64,000 nucleotides of DNA from Tetrastigma voinierianum (GCA_016808115.1 JAEQBH010000663.1:496001-560000); one strand, 5' to 3'; shown: positions 24,440-35,900, counted from the stretch's first letter. Numbers and translations: made by a program. The notes: generated by a model from the letters alone, not told the origin.

Positions 24440-26420
24440 ATCATAATCAAAATTAGTAGCAATGGATAAAGTCGAAACCATACATAAATCAAAAGAGACC
24501 CAACCACCCCAACGCCTCGGTGGTGTGGTGAAGCCATCGCGAAGCCGCTACCGTGATGATCAACGGCGCTTATCGCTGGCGTGCTCCTTCTCGGTGATTG
24601 GCAAGGAAGACCGCAGCGGCCGCGATCACGAAGCAACAACGGCACCACCAGCGGCTCTACCGGTGCCAATCTCTCGTCATGTGGCCGTGGCGCCGTCATC
24701 GAGGACGCGCAGTGCAGACGTCCATCGCTCCGTACCATCTCCTCGCAGCCTTGCATGTGTATACTCCGGATCGTGGGCCAATATGAAGGCCCGGAGCACC
24801 GGGTAGGATCCGCTACCGAGCAGCGCGCGTGGCACGGAGGTGAATGATCCAATGGAGCGACTCTTCCGCACTGGGCGCGTGGAGCGGTGTGGATCATCTA
24901 TGTGTGTGAATCTTTCACCTCCTCACCCAAGACTCTCCTCCCCGGCTCGTCGGGCGTATGTGGAAATGGACTCGCATATTACAACTCCGGTCCATCACAT
25001 TTTACCCGAGACAAATGTTGTCTTCAAGATTCATCCCCGTGCTCCTCTCGGAAACCATCCGCTTCAAGAACATTGGAAAGAAGCCTCGGTATAAGAAGTG
25101 GTATGCTCTCGGGCCAGGTGAGGTGTCTCTCCAGCGGACCTTCTCTTCGAACTGTAAAGAGTGAGTTACTACCACCCTGATGGCAACCGTAACGCCTCAC
25201 ATCCGCGATACGCCAAGATAGCCCTCCACATAATGTCACAGAGGGAATAAACAAGGCGCAAAGAGATGGTCGATGAGCAAAGATATGAGGCGGAAGTCGC
25301 CTCGATAAAGGATCGATCACCATCTCGCCGCGTTTCAATCCATCGCCCGCGGCGCACAACAATCTGGCAAATCTCTCAAAGATTGGGCGGGCGGTATGCA
25401 ATTCAAGGTCGCAAATAACCACGGATCGAGTACACCGCGGTCATCTATCCCGGAATGGATTCCGTGACCATCTCGCATCCCGAGGCCAGAGTGGTGGGAA
25501 CGCCTGACTACTCGTAAGTAATCGCTGTGGAGTTTATATACCGGGAGGGTTTTAATACCTTCGGTCAACGACGGTTTCCCGGTATCCGGGTCGCTATCAA
25601 TCCGTGTGGAACGCCGGGAACGACTCCCCGCCGCCGGTCGGGTTACGATATCTCGCATTCCCTGAATGGGGAAGGTCTCACGAACATGCCTCCTCGATCC
25701 GCGAGGCTTCGTGATACTGTGGGCATGCCTCCGCACTGGAGGAACCGAGACGGTGGGGGCTCGGAAGATGATCGCTCGCCCCATGTATCGGGCTCGGCTG
25801 AGGGTCGCCCTCCTAACTCTCTCCGCGGTACAAGCACGCCCGGTCCCATCCGCGTCAGGTAACGCTTGGAATCCCCAGGCTCGCCAGTACGGCTCCTCGG
25901 GGACGTGATGGCATCGTGCTGGTAATCGTAAGCCGGCACGCCGGGTGTAAGCAATCTCACCAGGTCACCACGACCCCCGAGATTCGACCATATCTCGATC
26001 TAAATAAAATACTAAAAAGGGCTCCACTTCACCAAAGAGTAATCGCCAGCATCAGACGACTGGGCCAGCTCGGAGGCTATCGACCACCTCGCAAGCATAT
26101 CAACCGTGGCTCACCGATCAGAATGAATGGCCCCGAACTAACCAAACAAGGCTCCTAGAAATGACCGATGTCATTGTTTCGCAGCGATGGCTCGTGCCTC
26201 AAAGGCGCTGCAGGGGCGGTTTCGTCAACGCCATTAAGGCAACCACCTTCGGGCCGTAATCTGTGGCTCGCGTCGTTGCGCCCGATGAGGTACAATGTAT
26301 CGGGAGGATCACGCAGGTGATCGGGATGCAGTGGCAACTGGGGTTCGGGCGGCTGCTACTGTGGAAGCCTGGGCACGCAGTGGTGGGGAGAATGTGAAGT
26401 GGTGGCCTAAACTCCACCCT
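24440..26420 (-). pseudogene. GC-rich ORF2 of element E, unknown function
   Basis: Minus-strand counterpart of the AB ORF2. It starts beside a TATA-like box and is GC-rich against AT-rich flanks. The recognisable middle is 25,422-25,024: PESIPLLIPRLLSNVLEADG continues the block that in AB ends with FEDKVHRKGPPAKS. The 3' end (24,535-24,415) encodes a hydrophobic tail, LLIYVWFRLYPLLLILIMIF, that could be a membrane segment if that frame is real. Several long overlapping frames on both strands here are by-products of high GC. The role is unknown. A structural or env-like function is one possibility, but nothing in the sequence settles it. Confidence 0.6.
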
Positions 26421-26424
26421 CCTG

Positions 26425-26432
26425 TTTATATA
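26425..26432 (-). promoter_or_regulatory. TATA-like box before ORF2 of element E
   Basis: TATATAAA on the minus strand, followed by CAGGAGGGTGGAG. It sits at the junction between the AT-rich spacer and ORF2, as in AB at 8,431. Confidence 0.4.
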
Positions 26433-26439
26433 AGCTGAA

Positions 26440-26705
26440 CAAAACACCATAATATCCCGCCAATTTTTGCTATTTTTAGCGAATTTAGCTCACACTCAAG
26501 ACACCATTCGCATTCAAATTTCAGATTAAAATGAAAATTAATATATTATTATGCAAAATTAAAATTGTCAGAAATAGAATATATCTAATTATTTAATATA
26601 AGATAATATAAAATACTTAACATCTTGCTAAAAATGGAAATAAGTAAATTAAGAAAACTTACTAAAAAGAATATTAAAATGGAAATTAACGCAATAACAA
26701 AACAA
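26440..26705 (-). other. AT-rich spacer between protease and ORF2 in E
   Basis: Very AT-rich, no coding frame. It is the inverted counterpart of 8,139-8,400: both directly follow the sequence ending GGTTTTGGTGTTCTCAA / GGCTTTGGCGTTCTCAA. Confidence 0.65.
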
Positions 26706-27400
26706 AATTGTCAACTGCAATTTGCTTCTTGAGAACACCAAAACCAGTTCAATTTACTAAAATTACTCAAGGAGTGGTCAAGAGGATAATCTCCCTCAAC
26801 CTCCCGCAGCTTGCCCTCGGGCTAATCTCCATCAGGTTGCGACCAATTGTTGATCTCGCTTCCCACGACGCATCTGCGAATCGTCGGGTCGGTAGCAGCG
26901 ATGGCAAACCAATATATCTTTCATTTTCGCTGATCACCCGTATTTCCCCGAGTATTGTGTTTTCTCGCACACCGACTGGCGAATAACTTTGCATTTTCAA
27001 TTTCTAGCAACTCATGTTTGTTGTTCAAATGAAAGATATTCAACTCCATAGTCACAGCACTAAAAGCTAATTGCATGACTCCATTCCTCGCACTGACATT
27101 GTATCATGCGGCGAAATGGTTTCCGCATGATTGGTACATGATTGGGTTCACTAAAATTGGTTCTAAGGCTGGTGCACACCCATCGGGTAGTAGAATTTGT
27201 CTATTCACTAAGACATCCTCAACTATCCCCTTAGGGATTTTCACTGATCTATCTACCAATGAGAGTGTGATGTTGGTAGTTTAGTTCACCTAAACCTAGT
27301 CAGATACCACACGGCAAAGAGGTTCACACCGCCCTAAATCAAGCAAGGATTCTTTTGGTGCAATTCCTACCAATATTGGATCAATGGGAGATCCAGGATC
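26706..27400 (-). pseudogene. pro: Protease and following tail of element E
   Basis: Reading the minus strand, ESLLDLG (about 27,350) marks the active-site Asp-Leu-Gly, but the Ala-Ser-Val that should follow is lost. VDRS (27,265) and GIVEDVLVN (27,237-27,210) follow, then NGVMQLAF (about 27,085). The downstream frame 27,000-26,767 (MKMQSYSPVG...LREIILLTTP) is the tail that ends the gag-protease ORF. The same tail in AB reads EEILLTT near 8,070-8,090. A polyprotein-cutting enzyme in the intact family, dead here. Confidence 0.65.
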
Positions 27401-29105
27401 TTTGTATTTGATGTGGTATTTGTTGATTATGGCACCGACATGTTCAAAGGAGAAATGCCTCTTTCAATGCCTAATCCCCTTTTGATTGCAAAGATCTTTC
27501 AAAAATTTCGCATAAGCAGGACTTGTTTGATTAAACTAATAAAGGTGCAATCCTCACCACCTTAAAACCTCAAGAATGCCTCATTGATGAGTCGCTTCTT
27601 CTTCTTTTCCTCTATGCTGTGAAATGGAGGTATGCGGTATCATTGAATCCTCCTTCCAGGAGAATAGGCTCAAAGTTGCAATCTTTCTTCTCCCACAGTT
27701 CTTAATGTGCTTCAGTATAGGTTGGAACAACCCTTTTCCACTTCTCAGATTACGGCCTTTACTCATCCATTCCTGAATTGTTGGATAATCCACCTCGCGA
27801 ATTCCTTTAGATTTGAACTGTTTGTGATGGAAACCTTCCATTCTCAGACTTCTCTAGGAACTTGTTGGATCTTGGTGATTGAATACCGAGGTTATCAATT
27901 TTCTCAAGGCTGAGACTGCCTCTGCCACCATCTATTCTCTTATTCAATGTACTTTCTACAGTATCAATCCTTCAGGCTACCGCATTAATTCCTTTTTGTT
28001 CCTCAACGTGCTGCCCACCACCTTACTCACCAATATGGCTTGCCTCTACCGGGAGAAGAGGATGGTGTTGTTAGACCGTGAGGGGAAACCAACTGCAGTT
28101 TTGGCACCGGGGCACATAGGTTGTCCCATAGATTGGGTGATCTCCCAACTGAATTATAGCATACCACATGGAGCATCGATCGTTGTGGCTTGTATTGTCC
28201 TACAAAGGTTTAACATTCTAACATCAACCCTTCACCGCAAATACAGGACACTCGTTTCATTGGGTGCGTGTGGACAAAATTGGGTAAGGATTGACCGGTG
28301 CAGATTTTCATCACGCATGCACCCTCTACTGTTGCCTTCAAGTCTTCCACTTTCCTAGAAGAAGAACCCAGGCCTCATCTCTATTTCCTTCGTGCAGTGC
28401 ATACATCCCTCCTCTTGGTTGACCGTGTCTCCATCCACGCTTTCTGTGGTTGCTTTCATCCCATCTCCTTAGAAGTTTCAAAACACGTAATTTAAAAAAA
28501 AACCACGTTTCATCGTGATATTTGCTTAAAAAAGTCTCCCCACACATGGTTTCAAGAGTTGTTCTGCGGCAGACATACCAATTACAGAAGTGGTTAACCA
28601 ACATCCATGTGTCAAAACCTATGGTGTGGATATGCACCGGGATGGTTTCATAAATCTTCCCAACACCAAAATCTCACCATCTCAGCTTCGCAGAAGGCAT
28701 AAATTTGCCTTTTCAAATTATTAGTCTTAAGGAGTAATCAAAACTTCTTCAGAATTCAAATTTTTGCAACAAATTTCAATTTCTTATGGTTCTAGGCTCA
28801 ATGAGTTGAGCCATATCTGGCCTTGTCCTGAGTCAATGGAGCTGCCTTTAGCTTTAGCAATCCATGTCCATCATACCTTCAAGGCGTAGTGCAAACTCCT
28901 CAAAATCCCTTATAAGGAGTGTAAGGACTTACTTCACACACATGTGGGGAGTAGGGGTACCAAATACATTCCCACCATACATCTTCAAGAGTAGAGTAAT
29001 GACATGACGGGCACTACAACTTTATGGTGGATGATCCCCACGGTTCTATATGCACTGATTCACAGGGTTCTCGTTGACTGCTTGTCCCCTCGTGCATGGA
29101 TCCAT
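27401..29105 (-). pseudogene. gag: gag of element E, broken
   Basis: The start is set at the minus-strand ATG at 29,105 (MDPCTRG...NENPVNQ). The core is recognisable at 28,637-28,510: GFDTWMLVNHF, LETMCG and FLSKYHDE match the gag core of CD (38,380-38,500), but in shifted frames. A C-terminal coiled-coil piece with ESTLNKRIDG is readable near 27,960-27,930, followed by GRFPSQT. Words matching the gag-protease join (AKFLKDLCNQKG, then KYHIKYKDPGSP) lie at about 27,515-27,380. The 159-codon plus-strand frame at 27,879-28,358 is only the complement of this gene. Confidence 0.65.
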
Positions 29106-29445
29106 GGCATCAACTAGTATTAATCGACTTCACTACCAGGTCAAGTTGCGTACTTATCCTACACACCCAATTCGATGTGTTCTATCCCAACGCTGGTACG
29201 CTACGTTTGTTGCGTCAAATTCACAGTGACAACAAAGAGCAACAAACAACCTGCAAAAGTATTGAAATTAACTAACAACAATAAAATCGACCGAAAAATC
29301 AAATCAAAATAAAGGCAAGCACGCAGCTGGCAACCGGCAGCCTCTCGTGAATCGAAGCCGCAAAGAGGGTAAAGTTACCTTCACTTGTGATGTGGATCAC
29401 AAGTACTCTTCAACTTACCATTCGTATTCGCACCATCCTCGTATG

Positions 29446-29456
29446 AACGGCGCCCA
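29446..29456 (-). other. Primer binding site of element E
   Basis: On the minus strand TGGGCGCCGTT follows the LTR end after two bases (GTCA-AA-TGGGCGCC), a worn tRNA-Asp type site. Downstream, GAGTACTTGTGATC and its near-inverse ATCACAAGT (29,420-29,378) occur in the same leader position as in AB and CD. Confidence 0.65.
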
Positions 29457-29458
29457 TT

Positions 29459-31197
29459 TGACTGCGGCCACAAGAAATAAGCTAAAATCAACAAAATTTA
29501 TATACACCTAAGTTCCTACTACCGCCGAGTCGCCATCGTAGCATAAAGGGTTCAGTGGTCAACACGGGATGGGTTTTCATCCTAGAAATGGCTCGTACAA
29601 GGCCTCGTTGCAAGGCTTTCTTATTCGACTCTCGAATCAGGTTTCAAAACAATGGGAATGGCTCAAACTCGAAATTGCAACCGAAAGCTAAAGTGAAAAA
29701 GTTAACTTCAAGATTTAGGTTACTAACTTGGCAAGTTAGGCAAACAAGTGTCCCTGTTTTATCCGTTGCTATGACACGTGAACATATGCTCATACAACCT
29801 ATCTATATTTAACTAGCAAACCTCACCCATGAAACATTCCTATTCGAGTTAAAACAGATAGCATGCAAGGACAGCTCCTAGTTTAAAACCCTAACATTCA
29901 ATTTTCATTTTAGAGCCTCGTAAAGACCATAAAGAACAACAAGCAGCATCTCTAATTCCGAAAGCACCATCCTAAAGCATGGAGAATATTGTCAAATAAT
30001 AACAAGAAATGTTATTTAACCCTAATTAAGAACCCTAACATGTAAATATTATTTCGAGGCTCAAAAACTATCTAAAGAACAACAAATTCCTAAAGCATGG
30101 AGAGTATTGGCCAACCAATAACATCCTATGTTATGCAACTAAGTTTTGAGAATAAGAGCCATAAATACACTACCCGTAGCTTTAATACAAGAGGACAACA
30201 TGCATACGCCCACCACCAAGCTAGCTTCCTTCCTCTTTCAAAGAAAGGAGGCTTAGCCAAGCATCTCGAGTTGTCATCCTCAAGAGGTGTGTTTGGCAGC
30301 CAAGAGGGAGAGAAAGAAGAGAGAGAAGAGAGAAAATAAATAAAAGCAAGACCTAAAAAAAACTTTATTTACAAAAGCAATAAAAGAAAATAACTTACAA
30401 ATCAACAAAAACTCAGATTCACCTTCTATCCTCCTTCATTACAAGATATGAGGGTATTTATAAGCCTCCTCAAAGTATGAAACTACTCAAAACCTCAATA
30501 ACTAGGCTAAGTTATAGGACAATCAAAATAAACCAAGTTCGAAGGCTAAGCAGAATTAGTTACGTAGGATTTGACAAGGCCTCGCAAATTTCAAGTAGAG
30601 GTGAGAATTTCACAATTACGAATTTGGCAAGGGTTAGCGACCTGGGCAATGGCTTAGCGCAAATCGTAAGGCTTTAGCTTAATTCAAGTAATGTTGAAAT
30701 TTTCGCTTAGTTAGCGAAATTTCGCGGTTAGCCAATTGTCTCGTGAGAAGCGACTCGTAAACGCACAAAGGCAAGTCATAGCGACCCTCGCGAATTTGTG
30801 CCGAGATTGCGAATAGTTTATGAACAGCTTTAAGAAATTCGCTAGGATTATGTAATCGCTGCGAATGTGCTGCGAAAATTCCCCGTTTTGTCAGTTCTCG
30901 CATGCCTCTCGTCCCGTTTCAACCGCATCTCATTTCCTCCACTTTTCCTTTGTTTTTCCATTGATTGGCTTTGCTGGGATGGCTGAGACTAAACTTCCAA
31001 CCTCATGATTGATCATTTGTATCAGGTTAGCCTAGAAGTGCATAAATACCTACAAAACAACCAAAAACATGCTCCAAATGGCATAAGTGTTACTAAGGTA
31101 AATATGAACACTCGATATATGACATGATTAATGATCAAAAAGTACTCAAAACCTATCTAATATAGGGTTCAAAATTGCACTTTTTGAGCACTAATCA
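29459..31197 (-). repeat. 5' LTR of element E
   Basis: Bounded by TGAC at 29,459 (plus strand) and CTAATCA at 31,197. TATA box on the minus strand at 30,455-30,462, GCGAAA/TTTCGC array at 30,590-30,890, and the conserved block GTTGTCATCCTCAAGAGG at 30,273-30,290. The partner is 21,549-23,212. Confidence 0.85.
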
Positions 31198-31284
31198 TTT
31201 ACCAAGGTGCCTGTAATCCCTCATGGACATATTTGAACTAAGGCTTCTTTCCTGACTATATTGCTCTTCATGTGGGGGTTCCAT
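31198..31284 (-). pseudogene. gag: gag N-terminus of element F, cut by E
   Basis: The minus-strand ATG at 31,284 begins MEPPHEEQYSQERSL, then NMSMRDYRH, matching the gag start of this group (compare MDPLSEEQQSQ at 37,869). The frame runs straight into the E LTR at 31,197. E therefore destroyed gag of F near codon 29. Confidence 0.6.
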
Positions 31285-31519
31285 TTGATCACAATTCAAA
31301 CCCATTAGAACATGCAATCCTGTAGTAGAAATAGGGCAACACAAGACAACACAAAAACGATCTTGTAGCAAAAAAAAAATTTTTATTTAATTTTTTTTTA
31401 CAGTGAAATGAACTAAAAAAAAAAAAAAAAACTAACAGTAATATGATAAAAGAAAATTCACAAAACTGTGGATGAGGATCACAAGTGTTCACCAAATTTC
31501 ATCAAATGAACTAAGGCAC

Positions 31520-31537
31520 CATCTCGAAACGTCGCCA
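31520..31537 (-). other. Primer binding site of element F
   Basis: On the minus strand TGGCGACGTTTCGAGA follows GAATCA-AA, a decayed tRNA-Asp type site. Confidence 0.6.
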
Positions 31538-31539
31538 TT

Positions 31540-32824
31540 TGATTCGTACACAAGAGGGGTGATCCTAAATCAACAAAATTAATAACCTATTTCTTCTATC
31601 GCCAGAGCAAAGCCACGCAAAGATAGCGCTCTAGGGTCAACCAAGGATGTGTTTTCTTCACACAAATGATTTGCAATCGCTCGCAAATGGTGAATTGTTG
31701 ACATACTTCAGAAAACATCGGAGGTCACTGATGGAAAATTGAAAATAAATGAAAAATAAAAGAACTCCTTAAGTACAGCTAATTTCGTTTGAGGTCCTAA
31801 GGCGACCGAAAGGTCCTCTGTTCATTACAAGATTGGGAGGATGACCTATAAATATTTCCGAATAGCATCTCATTTGCCTTAAAAAACCGAACCCTAATAA
31901 TTGTTCCTTTTGAAAGATGGCATTTAATAATCATTTATGGTCCCCTAAAGGAAAATCTTTTCCTCTCGATCTACCCTACGCTGACCTACAAGAGACAATC
32001 AACTAACCGACATCGTGGATCTAGCAATAAGCATCCATCGAACTCCAAAAAGATTGCACTGGTCAATCGTGGCATATACAAGGGATTTAAACCTAGTGTG
32101 AGAAGCAGGGACATAAATAACAACAAATGTATGCGTTAAAAACAGAGGACCAACATTTTACCTTAAATCCAAAGCCCAGTAGCCCTCCTCTTCAAGGATG
32201 AAGGGGTTTTAGCAAACCATCCCTTGAGTTGTCATCCTCAAGGGTGTTTCATAAATGAGAAAGGGAGAGAAAAATGAGGAAAATATGAAAAGAAAAGAAA
32301 TTGAACCGCGAAACGCTCCTACTATTTTATTATCAGAGCAAAAAGTTTTTATCCAATACAAGGTTGTCTCTAGGGCTTTATAGCCCAAAATCCCTTTACA
32401 AAGGGGGCAAAAAGGAAGAAAAACCAAAAGAGACAAAAGCAAAACGGGCAAAGCAGAATAACAAAGGGTCAGCCGTGAATAAGGGCAAGCAGATGAACAA
32501 GGCAATCCGCTGTACCATAGGATGTGCGAAATTTCAAGAGCCACAAATCTCCTAATCTAATTTTCGCATTTCTTTTCTCGCTATTCCTTTCCTTCTCAGC
32601 CTTGATCTGTAGCACTGAGTTTGATCTTAATTCTTCATGCTGGATCGACTCAACAATTTTGGCATAAATAGTTTGCAAAAACTACAAAATTAGCCACAAA
32701 ATGCGACGCAGAATAAGAGGGACCTTAATGTGCAAATCGAGTTAATTACACTTATTAGTACACAAAAAGTGCTCAAAGTCAGAATAAAATGTGGTTCAAA
32801 ATAGCACTTCGAAAGCACTAATCG
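31540..32824 (-). repeat. 5' LTR of element F
   Basis: Bounded by TGATTCG at 31,540 and GCACTAATCG at 32,824. The pair is 17,028-18,261. It carries a perfect hairpin at 32,221-32,244 within the conserved leader block. Confidence 0.75.
32221..32244 (-). other. Perfect 8-bp hairpin in the family A LTR leader
   Basis: CCCTTGAG, an 8-base loop TTGTCATC, then CTCAAGGG. The arms are exact reverse complements. All family A LTRs keep this block (4,732-4,755, 12,362-12,385, 22,310-22,335, 30,265-30,292, 36,800-36,822, 45,237-45,265) with arms of varying quality. It lies after the TATA box, so it would be in the RNA. Confidence 0.6.
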
Positions 32825-33467
32825 TGATGACGCAACGGATCGCCACCTTCGAATCGTCTCGCGAAATCTAGCTACCCTGTTGAATTTCGTCGGATTCTGA
32901 GACAATTAGAATTTCACGTTTTTCAAGGCCCAGGTTGTTGGGTGACACTTGGCATGATGGCAAATGGCACCATGGAGGATCACCACATGAGTGGTGTGGG
33001 AGAAGACATCCAAGGGCCTCAAGCGTGTGACACTTGTCACATGCATGTATGGCCACCATGGTGACAAGTGTCACAAGGGGGAGAAGTCAAGGATGGTGGG
33101 AGGAAGCTTCCTTCTAAGACCAAATCGAACAAATTGCGGATGTAGAGGAGAGGAGGAGAATGGAAAAGGGAAAGAAGGAAAATAAAATAAAACCAAAGGG
33201 AGAAAAATTCATCCGTGTAAAAACGGATGGAAGAAATAGAAAATAAAATAAAATTTGTCCAATTTGTTTACGGTGTTCCAACCGTCAGAGTTCTATAATC
33301 TGATAATTAGCTGTCAGGCTTCTAATGCATTTAGAGCTACGTGTGGGTACCAGAATTACAGGATTTCGTCAAGGTTTGTGTTTTTGCTAAAATCGATAAA
33401 AAACGGCATTTCAAGGAATCACGCACTAGAGTGTGGGTTTTCTCCCAATTTATTTATTTCTGGTTTG

Positions 33468-34030
33468 AGCCATTCAATGGCTAGTCTTTGATTTTGGTTC
33501 CTGGACTGCTGTCCGGAATTGGTAAAAAAATTGGTAAAAGATTCTAGTGTAGAATAGATTAAATGGGTCCGTGTTATTTCCATTTTAGAATTGATTCCAT
33601 GGGACTGTGTTGTATAACTGTGTTGTTTCCAGTACAAACTTGATTAAATGTCCATGGGACATTGTAGTCCGTGTCGATTTGAGTATCTTAGACTCCAGGT
33701 TGCTCATAGTGTAGTCCAGTCGGGACCGAGTAATGGATCAGGCGTCGGCAATGGATCGCTGATTCACAAGGATTCATAGCGATAGACTAGCCATTCAATG
33801 GTCTTTGTTTTTTGCTTCGGACCGTCCTAATTGGTAAAAAAATTCGTAAAGGTTCCAAAGGTAGAATAGATTGGAATGAGTCTCGTTATTTCCATTTTAG
33901 AACTGATTCGATGGGACTGTGTTGTTGTATTTGCGGTCGTATGACTCGTGTTGTTTCCAGCATGCACTAATTAAATGTCCATGGGACAAGATAGTCCGTG
34001 TCAGATCGAAAGTAGCTCGACTATGTCGTT
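33468..34030. repeat. Tandem duplication, about 321-bp period
   Basis: Unit 1 starts GAGCCATTCAATGG (33,467) and unit 2 TAGCCATTCAATGG (33,788). Both continue with GAATAGATT, GTTATTTCCATTTTAGAA, GGGACTGTGTTGT, GTTGTTTCCAG and AAATGTCCATGGGACA in the same order. They are clearly similar but diverged. Confidence 0.75.
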
Positions 34031-35655
34031 TCATAAACAGAATTCCGTGCCGGGATCGGTAATCGACTATGGTGCTCAATGGGATTAGTTTTGATCTACG
34101 TGACTGCAGGTTACGAATTTGTAGTGGCCACTCTAAATTTCGCAGCCAGCCAGGGGCTACAAAATTTAGCAGGTGCGAAATTTCAGAGAGGGATGCGACC
34201 AGAGTCCCGTGTTCTAGCTTTTATCTCGACTTCCTGACGACCATAACTTTCGTCCGAACTCGTTTTTGGTGTTCTCGGACTCTATGGATATCCCATCAGT
34301 CAAGAATCTAGCCATGTGCCTCGTGGTGGGCACCAGGTTCACAAATTTCTGGAAGTTGATGTTGTACCAAATGTGCGTGTCGCTAGTCAGATTGATGGAA
34401 GTTATGTGTTGACATGGCCATTACATGGCGTCATAGGCTATATCAGGTGAATAGTATGCCATGCCTTAGCCTAGGAACGAGGTGTGCTCACACTCACCAA
34501 AGTAGTGATCGAGGGCTATGAATGGTCGAGTATGGTCTTCAAATTCTTCAACCAGTCAAGTCCGAGTATGTTAAGACCGTTTTCGAATAAATTCCGACCT
34601 GGTTTAAAGGTTAGTTTCGCCTGCATGGTCTTGACTAGGTAAGGTGCCCTAATGTCGTGGGTCGCCGGCCTCTGGACATGGGCGCTTGTTGTGGTGGAAA
34701 TAATCCGAAGGATATCCAGATCCATCCGAAAGGGAAATCTACTGGGTCAACCTACGACCGTCTACTCGTTACAAGAAGGCTTGGGTGCTAGAGTATCCAA
34801 CCGGATGACTAATCGGACGACCATTAGTCAACTCCGCTCAGAGATGTCTCGCGGGTCTCGTTTGTGTGGCCGATTCGAGCCCAAGTTTGCAACGTTTGTA
34901 GTATTCCGCCTCCAGCTCATTGCATTTGCTTAAGGCTCGCTTCGAGGCCTCAGACGGGTTGATCGCTGCGGGCATCTCTTGTTAAGAGGTGTCATGTTTA
35001 ACTTGCACATAGTACATTACCAGGTTTGTTCGTAATGTGTTTGCTATGAACATGGCCAAGACACGGCATGTTATAGTTGTCCAGCATGACATGCACAAGC
35101 AGCTTAGTGGATAGAGTGTGCTTCTGCTTAGCTCGCAAGTATCGATTACTTGGCTGCAATGGTAATACATGTCCTATCACATTAACATCAAGTCGTCAGA
35201 TGGAATTATGTAAGCCAAGATGATTGCCCATGATCGATGTATGGAATTCATAACCACGAAGTTATAGTATCATGTGGCATAAAGACCGCATGAGTGATTT
35301 TATGTTATATATGTTATTGCGAATATATCGACATGTTTATTGATTTATGCAAGTATTACATTAGACATGAATTGTCCATGGTACACAATGTATTGTATGT
35401 TTATTTGGTATTTGTGTCCTTGGCGATATAAATGTCCAAATGATGCATGGATAATTATATATGAGTAAGCATGCACATACAAGACTATTATATATGTAGC
35501 ATGCAGGTGAATAGGCAATGGCTCGATTACATCGTGATTATGCACTAGTACGCCTCATGCGTAATGTAAAGATCGATTAATCGGTGGTTTGGTGTTGATG
35601 GTGGGCCTTGGTGAACATGGGACAAATGTCCAAAATGAGTCATACGCTTTGAGGT

Positions 35656-35900
35656 TATCTGAGACTGCCCGTTATTTGAAATAAAGCTAAGTATCGTAGA
35701 CTATCCATAGTCAGGAATAAAGCCGTTATAGGAGACTGTCCATAGCTTTAAAATAAAGTTGTTATCGGAGACTATCTAAGGTCTGAGATTGGTCCTAGAT
35801 CGTAGATTGTTCAGTGATTCTGAGATCGTCAGGTCGAAGATCATCCATGGCCTGAGACCATTCCACCGGGCCGAGATTGGCCCAAGGGCTTGAATGAAGC
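35656..35900. repeat. Minisatellite, about 36-bp unit
   Basis: At least three clear units built on TAT-NNGAGACTGTCCATAG and GAAATAAAGCNGT (35,656, 35,692 and 35,727), then increasingly diverged units with GAGACTATC, GAGATTGG and GAGACCATTCC up to about 35,900. Confidence 0.65.

Larger units (their letters stand above)
21549..31197 (-). mobile_element. Athila-like element E, gag-pro plus ORF2, nested in F
   Basis: A 9.6-kb minus-strand element with two LTRs, primer binding site, gag, protease, AT-rich spacer, GC-rich ORF2 and 3' untranslated region, the same plan as AB on the other strand. Flanking bases TTTAA (21,544-21,548) and TTTAC (31,198-31,202) are a near-perfect 5-base target duplication. 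The insertion lies about 86 bases inside the gag start of F. There is no pol. Coding parts are broken by stops and frameshifts. Confidence 0.8.
17028..32824 (-). mobile_element. Athila-like element F, split by element E
   Basis: Two related LTRs in minus orientation (31,540-32,824 and 17,028-18,261) bound a short internal region of about 3.6 kb once E is removed. The minus-strand order is 5' LTR, primer binding site, start of gag, E insertion, a gag C-terminal piece, then long non-coding text. No protease, pol or ORF2 is recognisable, so F is a deleted or non-autonomous copy. The LTRs share landmarks with AB, CD and E. It sits inside the G-family LTR that starts at 16,895. Its ends are worn (CG instead of CA on the right), and an exact target duplication could not be fixed. 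Confidence 0.65.

Noticed and set aside
24462..24806. 114-codon plus-strand frame
   Set aside because: Antisense to ORF2 of element E and without a motif.
25335..25784. 149-codon minus-strand frame
   Set aside because: Lies within ORF2 of E and is rich in Arg/Ser/Pro without a recognisable motif. It was folded into the ORF2 pseudogene and not called as a gene.
27879..28358. 159-codon plus-strand open frame
   Set aside because: It is the complement of the broken gag of element E, where recognisable gag words read on the minus strand. No domain in the plus frame.
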